Of a DNA stretch of 64,000 nt, positions 58,125-64,000 are shown piece after piece; position 1 is the first letter of the stretch, and every line of letters starts with the position of its first letter. The DNA is from a bacterium. Lineage in GTDB: Bacteria; 4484-113; JAGGVC01. A program made the translations under genes and the position numbers. The notes below the pieces were generated by a model that saw only the letters and a list, made by a program, of their open reading frames with translations, did not search any database and was not told the DNA's origin. Where the stretch lies: contig JABRWB010000063.1 in assembly GCA_039961635.1 (NCBI GenBank), forward strand, positions 19,644 through 83,643. Reading direction: 5' to 3'.

Positions 58125-58925
58125 ATGGCCCAGCTTGAGTTCGAGCGTTTCTTCAAGGTCCGGATGGATTCCGACTGCGGCATCCTCACCCTCACGATCG
58201 ACAAGGAGGGCGACAAGTACAACACGTTCGGCCCCGACCTCGTCGGCTGCCTCAAGGCGCTTCTGGAAAGCTACTACGAGAACGAGACCATCCGCGCGCT
58301 GATCCTGACCGGCAGCGGCAAGGTTTTTTCGACCGGCGCCGACATCCGCGGCCAGTTCCCCAGCCTCGACCCGCACGGCGCCCGGCATTTCAGCTACATC
58401 GGCCAGCGCGTCTTCCAGATGTTCGAAGCTGCGCCGTTCATAACGTGCGCGGCGATAAACGGCTTCGCGCTGGGCGGCGGGCTTGAAATCGCGATGGCCT
58501 GCGACTTCCGCACGGCCAGCACCCGCGCAAGACTCGGCCTGCCCGAGATCAACCTCGGAGTGATGCCCGGATGGGGCGGCACCCAGCGCCTGCCCCGCCT
58601 CGTGGGACGGCAGAAGGCGCTGGAGATGATCCTCTCCGGCGAGCCTGTCACTCCCCAGGAGGCGAAGGAGCTGGGCCTCGTGTGCCGGGTTTTCGAGCCC
58701 GAGGAGCTTTTGCCCGGCACGATGAAGTTCCTCGCCCAGTTCACGAAGAAGAGCCGCACGGCGATTGCGGTGGCCAAGCGGGCGGTCGTGCGGGGCCTCA
58801 CGCTGTCGATAGACGACGGACTGGATCTCGAAAGCGAGCTGTTCGGACTGCTGTGGGCGTCGCCCGACCGGGAGGAAGGCGTCCGGGCGTTTATGGAAAA
58901 CAGGAAACCGGAATTTAAAAAGTAG
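58125..58925 (+). CDS. Enoyl-CoA hydratase/isomerase (crotonase) family protein
   Basis: The 266-residue crotonase has the oxyanion-hole segment STGADIRGQF and AAINGFALGGGLEIAMACD. Both catalytic glutamates of true enoyl-CoA hydratases are present: in GGGLEIA and in LGLPEINLGVMPGWGGTQRL. This favours hydratase activity in beta-oxidation over non-hydratase crotonases. GGAGG 5 nt before the ATG at 58125 sets the start. The stop codon lies within the left end of a repeat element (58922-59062). Confidence 0.92.
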   Translation: MAQLEFERFFKVRMDSDCGILTLTIDKEGDKYNTFGPDLVGCLKALLESYYENETIRALILTGSGKVFSTGADIRGQFPSLDPHGARHFSYIGQRVFQMFEAAPFITCAAINGFALGGGLEIAMACDFRTASTRARLGLPEINLGVMPGWGGTQRLPRLVGRQKALEMILSGEPVTPQEAKELGLVCRVFEPEELLPGTMKFLAQFTKKSRTAIAVAKRAVVRGLTLSIDDGLDLESELFGLLWASPDREEGVRAFMENRKPEFKK

Positions 58926-59062
58926 GGGCGATGGGAGGCCCGGCGTCCCGCCGGGAAACAATTTCCTCACGCCCGTTGCAGGGGCGCACTGCGTGCGCCC
59001 GTGATGAGTGAAGCGTGAAGAGGGAAGAGGGAAATGCAGGGGCGGCTGGCAGCCGCCCCTAC
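58922..59062. repeat. Inverted-repeat-bounded hairpin cluster between echA-like and holA genes
   Basis: The element begins GTAGGGGCG and ends CGCCCCTAC. Inside are hairpins CCCGGCGTCCCGCCGGG, GGGGCGCACTGCGTGCGCCC and AGGGGCGGCTGGCAGCCGCCCC; between the last two is a purine-rich GAAGAGGGAAGAGGGAAA stretch. The left end contains the stop codon of the hydratase gene. The right end abuts the TATAAT of holA. It resembles the elements at 23381 and 33664 in plan but has different ends. Confidence 0.7.
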
Positions 59063-59068
59063 TATAAT
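59063..59068 (+). promoter_or_regulatory. -10 box (TATAAT) of holA
   Basis: TATAAT starts directly after the repeat element and ends 8 nt before the GTG at 59077. No Shine-Dalgarno is present. Confidence 0.55.
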
Positions 59069-59076
59069 CTCCCACG

Positions 59077-60036
59077 GTGGCCACGTACTATATCTTCGGG
59101 AAGGACGACCTACTCATCCGCGAGCGCGTCGAGGAATGCCTCGGCCGGGCGGATGCGGCGCGCCACTTCGCCGAGGAGCTGAAGCTAGCCGGCGTGATCG
59201 AGCTGCTCGTCTCCCGCGATCTTTTTTCGCTGGAGGAGTACCACTGGGTGGACAATGTATCCGCGCTCTCGTTCGTGAAGGGCGATTCAGAAGCCCTGGA
59301 AAACGCGATAAAGTCCTCGCCGCCCAACAAGTTCATCGCGTTCACGCAGAACACCAACTGGAAGGACTACCGCAAGGCGAAGGACTACGAGCGCAGCGCG
59401 ATTCACAAGGCGCTGGACGGCGCGGCGTCCCAGGTGCACGACCTCACGCGGGAGACCTATCCCGACCGGATGGGCGCATGGACGCGGGCGCGGGCCGCGC
59501 GTTTCGGGCTGGTGCTGGGCGAAGCGGGCGCGGAATACCTGGCGGAGGCATGCGCATACCTGCCGCAGCTCGTCGAGAAGGAGCTCGAAAAGCTGTCGCT
59601 TTTGAAGGCGAGCGAAAAGCCGCAGGCGGTGCCGGACAGGATGCTCCGGGAGCAGGTGGCGCCGGTGCCGACGGAGCGCGTGTTCTCTTATTTGGACGCG
59701 CTGTTCGAGCGGCGCAGCCTTGCGGTGCACCTGCTGCGCCAGATAATCGAGGCGGGGGGAGCGGGGGTACAGGTGCTCTCGCTGGTGCACGGGCGCCTGG
59801 AGCTTCTGGCGGCGTGCGCGGCGCTGGGCCGGGGCGGGATGTTCAAGCTGCCCGAAGTGATGCGGATGCACAAGTCGGCACGGGACAGGTTCGCCGCGCA
59901 ATTGGGCGGATGGCGGCAGGAGCAGATATCGCGTGCCATGGAACTTGTCGGCGAAACCGATTTCCGCTTGAAATCGAGCGGAGCGGATGAGTATGATGTG
60001 ATGGCCGCATTCACGATGGAGGTGATGAACCTGTGA
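59077..60036 (+). CDS. holA: DNA polymerase III subunit delta
   Basis: The 319-residue protein fits the clamp-loader delta subunit (HolA). It starts ATYYIFGKDDLLIRERVEE, the usual N-terminal LLxGxDxxLxxE pattern. The middle has MGAWTRARAARFGLVLGEAGAEYLAEAC and LPQLVEKELEKLSLL, matching the segment where delta proteins read LExELEKLALY. It continues VFSYLDALFERRSLAVHLLRQII and ends near DFRLKSSG. Sequence identity in this family is low, so the call rests on the order of these features. A GTG start 8 nt after TATAAT is used. Confidence 0.75.
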   Translation: MATYYIFGKDDLLIRERVEECLGRADAARHFAEELKLAGVIELLVSRDLFSLEEYHWVDNVSALSFVKGDSEALENAIKSSPPNKFIAFTQNTNWKDYRKAKDYERSAIHKALDGAASQVHDLTRETYPDRMGAWTRARAARFGLVLGEAGAEYLAEACAYLPQLVEKELEKLSLLKASEKPQAVPDRMLREQVAPVPTERVFSYLDALFERRSLAVHLLRQIIEAGGAGVQVLSLVHGRLELLAACAALGRGGMFKLPEVMRMHKSARDRFAAQLGGWRQEQISRAMELVGETDFRLKSSGADEYDVMAAFTMEVMNL

Positions 60037-60143
60037 GCCGCAAATTGAGCAGGCCGGTGCGCGTCCGCGAAGAATGGCGGACGCTATTGTTCATCATCCT
60101 GGCCTCCAACCACCCCGACGAACGCAAGAGTGCGGCGCGGTAG
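60033..60143 (+). CDS. Possible 36-residue protein coupled to holA
   Basis: A GTG overlaps the holA stop (GTGA) and opens a 36-codon frame ending at TAG 60141-60143. The product begins MSRKLSRPVRVREEWRTLL and is strongly basic, with a short hydrophobic stretch (LLFIILA). The overlap and charge pattern suggest a real small protein, but no family is recognised. Confidence 0.4.
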   Translation: MSRKLSRPVRVREEWRTLLFIILASNHPDERKSAAR

Positions 60144-60180
60144 TCCGTTCGATTTATTTGCGTTCGTATGGAGGTGCGAA

Positions 60181-61509
60181 ATGTATTTGAGCTTGAAAAA
60201 CGACCTGACCGCGGAAGAGCGCGAACGATTGATCGCGGAAACGGTCGAGAACTACAACGAGTATCTTAATCCCGCTTTTCTGGGAATGAAAAAAAGCGCG
60301 TCGGCGAAGGAAGTGGAATGGGCTGCCGAGGGCGCGCTGATGTTCGACGTGCACGGCAAGAGCTTCATAGACTGCCTGGCCGGATACGGCGTGTTCGTCC
60401 TGGGGCACAGGCCGAAGCCCGTGATGGACGCGGTGATGGCGGTCTACGCGCGGATGGGGCTGTACAGCCAGGAGCTTCTGAATCCGCTGCAGGGCGAGCT
60501 TGCGAAAAAGCTGGCCGAAATAACGCCGGGAGACATCAAGTACACCTACTTTCACAGCGGCGGCGCGGAGTCCAACGACGCCGCGATTAAACTTGCGCGG
60601 TTGTACCACCGCGAGGTGCGCGGCGAAGAGCGGTGCGTGCACGTCACGTTCACCAATTCGTTCCACGGAAAGACGATGGGCGCGCTGTCGGGGACGAACC
60701 GCGGCGCGATACGCGACAAGTTCCAGCCGCTCGTTCCGGGGCTCGGCGAGGAAGGTACGGTCGCGCGCTACGGCGATCTTGAGGATCTCGAACGCGTGAT
60801 GAAGGCGAACGCGGGGAAAGTGGCCAGCGTGATCGTCGAGGCCGTGCAGGGGGAGGGGGGGATAAACGTGCCGGGCGACGATTTCATGCCGGGCGTGCGC
60901 AAGCTCTGCGACGAGCACGGGGCGCTTTTGCACGTGGACGAGGTGCAGAGCGGGTTCTGCAGAAGCGGCGCGATGTTCTGCTGCGAGCACACGGGCGTGA
61001 AACCGGACATTATCGTGATGGCCAAGGCGATGAGCGGCGGGGTGTTTCCGATAAGCGCAGTCAGCGGCACGCGCGAGGTGTGGCAGGCGATTTTCGGCAA
61101 CCCGTGGTACTTCACGAACACTTTCGCCGGAAGCGCGCCGGCGTGCGCGGCCGCGCTTGCCGCGATAGACATGATGGAGCGCGAGGACGTGGCGCGCCAG
61201 TCGCGTCAGAAGGGCGAGAGCTTCAAGAACAATCTTTGGGAAATCGCCCGGGAGTTCCCCGACGAGATCGCGGATGTGCGCGGCCTCGGGCTGTGGATCG
61301 GCGTGGAATTCCGGGAAGCCGACACAGGATTTGCAGTTTCCAAAGGTTTGTTTGAGCGCGACGTCCTTGTCGCGCACACGATAAACAACCCGAAGGTGAT
61401 GCGGCTCCAGCCGCCGGTCGTGATCGGCTGCGACCTGCTTGACAAGGTGGTGGACCGGTTCCGCGACACGCTCAAGCACGTGCATGGCCATACGCACGCC
61501 GCAGTGTAG
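60181..61509 (+). CDS. Class III aminotransferase, putrescine-aminotransferase type
   Basis: The 442-residue PLP enzyme resembles putrescine and diamine aminotransferases. It starts NDLTAEERERLIAETVENYNEYLNP and has FIDCLAGYGVFVLGHRPKPV, NPLQGELAKKLAEITPGDIKY, FHGKTMGALSGTNRG and VDEVQSGFCRSGAMF. The PLP lysine lies in IVMAKAMSGGVFPISAV. GGAGG 6 nt before the ATG sets the start. A P5C dehydrogenase gene lies 0.5 kb downstream on the same strand. A role in polyamine or ornithine catabolism is inferred. Confidence 0.88.
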   Translation: MYLSLKNDLTAEERERLIAETVENYNEYLNPAFLGMKKSASAKEVEWAAEGALMFDVHGKSFIDCLAGYGVFVLGHRPKPVMDAVMAVYARMGLYSQELLNPLQGELAKKLAEITPGDIKYTYFHSGGAESNDAAIKLARLYHREVRGEERCVHVTFTNSFHGKTMGALSGTNRGAIRDKFQPLVPGLGEEGTVARYGDLEDLERVMKANAGKVASVIVEAVQGEGGINVPGDDFMPGVRKLCDEHGALLHVDEVQSGFCRSGAMFCCEHTGVKPDIIVMAKAMSGGVFPISAVSGTREVWQAIFGNPWYFTNTFAGSAPACAAALAAIDMMEREDVARQSRQKGESFKNNLWEIAREFPDEIADVRGLGLWIGVEFREADTGFAVSKGLFERDVLVAHTINNPKVMRLQPPVVIGCDLLDKVVDRFRDTLKHVHGHTHAAV

Positions 61510-61620
61510 ATTGCGAATATCGGGCGGGCGGGAAGGCGATTCCGCTCCGCCCGGGATTTGATTTCAGGTACAATCCTTTGAACATCACCACTCCATTTGA
61601 AATTGTGGCGATATTAGAAG

Positions 61621-61851
61621 GTGATTGAAATATCCTTAGACGATCTGCCTTGCTTAAAATTGAAGCATCTGGGCGCCCAGATGCTGCAGGAAAAGCTCTC
61701 GAAGATGACCGAGACCGAGCAGCGCGCGTTCCGGGAGAAGGCAAACACCGAATTCGTCAAAAAAAAACGAAGCGGCAAGAAAGGCTTACCTCAAGAAGCA
61801 GAAATCCAAGAAGAAGCATCCAGAGGCATAGCCATTTCCCGTCGGCTATAA
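61621..61851 (+). CDS. Small charged protein with a probable reading-frame shift at an A9 run
   Basis: A GTG opens a 76-codon frame beginning MIEISLDDLPCLKLKHLG, with a Lys/Glu-rich helix (KLSKMTETEQRAFREKAN). At 61759-61767 there are nine A residues. In the current frame the remainder is weakly protein-like. With one base fewer the frame reads KKNEAARKAYLKKQKSKK and ends at TAG 61829-61831, a more natural continuation. It is either an assembly error, a real frameshift or slippage at the A run. No family is recognised. Confidence 0.45.
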   Translation: MIEISLDDLPCLKLKHLGAQMLQEKLSKMTETEQRAFREKANTEFVKKKRSGKKGLPQEAEIQEEASRGIAISRRL

Positions 61852-61992
61852 ACGCGTATCGGAAAGAACTTCTTTCCCCTCTAACTTCCCGCGTTCGCTT
61901 TCGCGCAAGCGGCGCGGCGCTCCGCCGGTGGGCAATCCCTGTGCTAGGATACGAGAAGGGCGCGGCCCCTGCCCGCCCGCATGGAGGATAGT

Positions 61993-63627
61993 ATGACGCA
62001 CGGAGTTTTCAACGTACCTAGGCCTGTAAACGAACCTGTCAAGAGCTACGCGCCGGGAAGCCCGGAGCGCGCGTCGCTGAAGGCGCGGCTCGACGCTATG
62101 TGGAAGGAAGAGGTCGAGGTCCCGCTCATCATCGGCGGCAAGGAAGTCCGCACCGGCGACGTTGCGGATATCGTTTGCCCGCACGAGCATGCGCATCTGC
62201 TCGGCCGCTACCACCGCGCGGGCGCGGCCGAAGTCGAGGCCGCGATACAGGCATCGCGCGAAGCGTGGGCGGACTGGAGCGAGACGCCGTGGCACATGCG
62301 CGCGAGCGTTTTCCTCAAGATGGCGGAGCTTCTGGCCGGGCCGTGGCGCGACACGCTGAACGCGGCGACGATGCTCGGCCAGAGCAAGAACGTTTTCCAG
62401 GCGGAGATCGACTCCGCGTGCGAGCTTGTGGATTTCTGGCGGTTCAACCCGTACTACGCGCAGGCGATTTACAGCGAGCAGCCGCCCGTTTCCCCGACGG
62501 GGATGTGGAACTACGTCGAGCAGCGCCCGCTGGAGGGATTCGTCTTCGCGGTGACGCCGTTCAACTTCACGAGCATCGCAGGCAACCTGCCGACCTCGCC
62601 CGCGCTGATGGGCAACACGGTTTTGTGGAAGCCGGCCAGCAGCTCGATACTATCGGGATACTATCTGATGAAGCTTTTCGAGGCGGCGGGGCTGCCGCCG
62701 GGAGTGATAAATTTCATCCCCGGAAGCGGCGGTAAGGTGGGCAATCCGGTGATGGCGTCGCCCGACCTCGCGGGCGTGCACTTCACCGGAAGCACCAGCG
62801 TTTTCCAGCAGATGTGGAAGACGATCGGCGTCAACATCACAAGCTACAAGGCGTACCCGCGCATCGTGGGCGAGACGGGCGGGAAGGATTTCGTCTTCGC
62901 GCACGCGTCCGCGGACGTCGAAGCGCTCGCGGTCGCGCTCGTGCGGGGCGCGTTCGAATACCAGGGCCAGAAGTGCAGCGCCGCCAGCCGCGCGTACATC
63001 CCCGAATCGCTCTGGCCGAAGCTGCGCGACCTGATGGGCGACATGCTCGGTGAAATAAAGATGGGGCCGGTCACCGACTTCCGCAATTTCGTGAACGCGG
63101 TGATCGACCGCGCGGCGTTCGACGGGCATAAGGATTACATCGAGTTCGCGAAAAAATCGAACGACGCGGAAATAATTTTCGGCGGGAATTGCGACGACTC
63201 GCTGGGGTACTTCGTCCAGCCGACGGTTATACTCGCCAAAACGCACGATTTCAGGACGATGTGCGAGGAAATCTTCGGCCCGGTGCTGACGATCCACGTG
63301 TACAAGGACGGCGAGTACGAGGACGCGCTGCGGCTGTGCGACACGACGTCGCCGTACGCGCTCACGGGCGCGGTATTCGCGCAGGACAGGTACGCGATAG
63401 GCGTCGCTTACGAGGCGCTGCGGCACGCGGCGGGGAATTTCTACATCAACGACAAGCCGACGGGCGCGGTCGTGGGACAGCAGCCGTTCGGCGGCGGGCG
63501 CGCCAGCGGCACGAACGACAAGGCGGGCAGCGCGATAAACCTGCTCAAGTGGGTCTCGCCGCGCACCGTGAAGGAGAATTTCGTCCCGCCGAAGGACTAC
63601 AGGTATCCGTTCATGGGAGAACAATAA
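61993..63627 (+). CDS. pruA: L-glutamate gamma-semialdehyde (1-pyrroline-5-carboxylate) dehydrogenase
   Basis: The 544-residue aldehyde dehydrogenase is of the ALDH4/P5CDH type, oxidising glutamate semialdehyde to glutamate with NAD. It shows FNVPRPVNEPVKSYAPGSPER at the start, the nucleotide-binding VTPFNFTSIAGNLP, VHFTGSTSVFQQMW, the catalytic Glu in VGETGGKDF, the catalytic Cys in EYQGQKCSAASR and EEIFGPVL. GGAGG 5 nt before the ATG at 61993 is used rather than the ATG at 61981. With the upstream aminotransferase it points to proline, ornithine or polyamine catabolism. Confidence 0.94.
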   Translation: MTHGVFNVPRPVNEPVKSYAPGSPERASLKARLDAMWKEEVEVPLIIGGKEVRTGDVADIVCPHEHAHLLGRYHRAGAAEVEAAIQASREAWADWSETPWHMRASVFLKMAELLAGPWRDTLNAATMLGQSKNVFQAEIDSACELVDFWRFNPYYAQAIYSEQPPVSPTGMWNYVEQRPLEGFVFAVTPFNFTSIAGNLPTSPALMGNTVLWKPASSSILSGYYLMKLFEAAGLPPGVINFIPGSGGKVGNPVMASPDLAGVHFTGSTSVFQQMWKTIGVNITSYKAYPRIVGETGGKDFVFAHASADVEALAVALVRGAFEYQGQKCSAASRAYIPESLWPKLRDLMGDMLGEIKMGPVTDFRNFVNAVIDRAAFDGHKDYIEFAKKSNDAEIIFGGNCDDSLGYFVQPTVILAKTHDFRTMCEEIFGPVLTIHVYKDGEYEDALRLCDTTSPYALTGAVFAQDRYAIGVAYEALRHAAGNFYINDKPTGAVVGQQPFGGGRASGTNDKAGSAINLLKWVSPRTVKENFVPPKDYRYPFMGEQ

Positions 63628-63907
63628 GGAGAATGCAAATACACATGGCCTTGTTTCATAATACAGGATTCAGAGACTTATTTTTTGCGTTTTCTGGCAG
63701 TGCAAGCTTGCCATTGTTTGAGCGAACACAACAAGCGGTTAATAATCCAAGGGCTCACATTAGGCCATTTAACAGGAACAATGGCACGTTACATTGTAGC
63801 TTTTGGCGATTAACCCACGCAATATTGAAAACCGATTGTATCAGACGCTATACTCCGCTTCAACTAAACATTGCTTCAATAGGTTTTGTGTTACAGCATT
63901 CCCGGAT
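63628..63907. other. AT-rich region at the insertion-sequence boundary
   Basis: These 280 bp are clearly more AT-rich than the rest of the window. A 94-codon frame runs through them (ATG at 63633) but is low-complexity and unconvincing. Near the right end, GTGTTACAGCATTC and GAAGTGCAACAC form an imperfect inverted pair. It is probably insertion-sequence flank or recently acquired DNA. Confidence 0.5.
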
Positions 63908-64000
63908 TCAAAAATGAAGTGCAACACTTTCGGGGTTAGGGAAGTGTAGCAGTTCCTCGTAAATGGCCTCTGCCGGGGAGTTCCAGCGGAGCAGCTTGAG
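63908..64000 (-). mobile_element. Transposase, C-terminal fragment cut by the window edge
   Basis: On the minus strand the last 30 codons before a TGA read LKLLRWNSPAEAIYEELLHF and end with VALHF. DDE transposases of the IS30/IS3-type groups commonly end with L(N/R)xxTPxEx...VALxF, so this is probably the 3' end of an insertion sequence that continues beyond base 64000. The exact IS family cannot be told from this piece. Confidence 0.65.

Noticed and set aside
60154-61497. 447-codon open frame on the minus strand
   Set aside because: It is the antisense shadow of the aminotransferase and is rich in His, Arg and Val, as expected from mirrored GC-rich codons.
63633-63917. 94-codon frame beginning MQIHMALFHNTG
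   Set aside because: It lies in AT-rich DNA at the IS boundary, has no motif or proper ribosome-binding spacing, and overlaps the transposase end.
1-64000. tRNA, rRNA or CRISPR arrays
   Set aside because: No cloverleaf-like T-loop/acceptor pairing, rRNA signature or regularly spaced direct repeats were noticed on reading. A covariance-model scan was not possible here.

Overview
This 64-kb window looks like chromosome from an uncultured, GC-rich, diderm, heterotrophic bacterium. The outer membrane is inferred from a DUF3187-type beta-barrel protein ending in phenylalanine, many lipoproteins with lipoboxes, and LPP20/FlgT-like periplasmic proteins. Two lipoproteins carry dockerin-like repeats with the motif GE(V/I)xxxDITPIA, one of them fused to a TIGR03790-type domain. 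That style is known from poorly cultured environmental phyla, and I cannot assign a phylum from the sequence alone. No rRNA, tRNA or CRISPR array was seen. The only mobile-element sign is a transposase 3' end at the right edge.

Layout. 1-4033 (+): the tail of a possible multihaem cytochrome, a terminator, then a DinG-type helicase overlapping a ketopantoate reductase. 4040-17816 (-): a secreted phospholipase C/S1-P1-like protein; adenine deaminase, purine nucleoside phosphorylase and SAM synthetase; a fmt-rsmB-PASTA-rpe block; a DUF1232 protein; and purH behind a zinc-ribbon protein and a Cys-rich protein with a deoxyribosyltransferase-like domain. 18071-19578 (+): a YlqG/YlqH-like (FliK-like plus FlhB C-domain-like) pair. 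19581-35918, mostly (-): envelope proteins, an SNF2 ATPase, carA, the dockerin-like lipoproteins and a BON lipoprotein. 36076-47677: a nucleotide-sugar dehydratase, a coiled-coil membrane protein split by an in-frame TGA, an Mrp-type ATPase, an M29 aminopeptidase, an isochorismatase-like hydrolase, an LPP20/FlgT pair and a large lipoprotein with carboxypeptidase-regulatory-like repeats. 47913-63627: a 2-oxoacid dehydrogenase E1 alpha, a hybrid histidine kinase, isocitrate dehydrogenase, 3-hydroxyacyl-CoA dehydrogenase, a large orphan exported protein, a TlpA-like thioredoxin, enoyl-CoA hydratase, DNA polymerase III delta, a putrescine-type aminotransferase and a P5C dehydrogenase.

Together the genes suggest a heterotroph using amino acids, polyamines and acyl-CoA compounds, with purine synthesis and salvage and a large surface-protein repertoire. 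Many transcription units have either a TATAAT-like -10 box about 20-50 nt upstream plus a GGAGG ribosome-binding site, or a -10 box ending exactly 6 nt (sometimes 7-8) before an ATG/GTG/TTG with no ribosome-binding site. The second class predicts frequent leaderless transcripts. Start codons were moved downstream from the longest ORF wherever a Shine-Dalgarno sequence, a 4-nt ATGA overlap or such a -10 box supported it.
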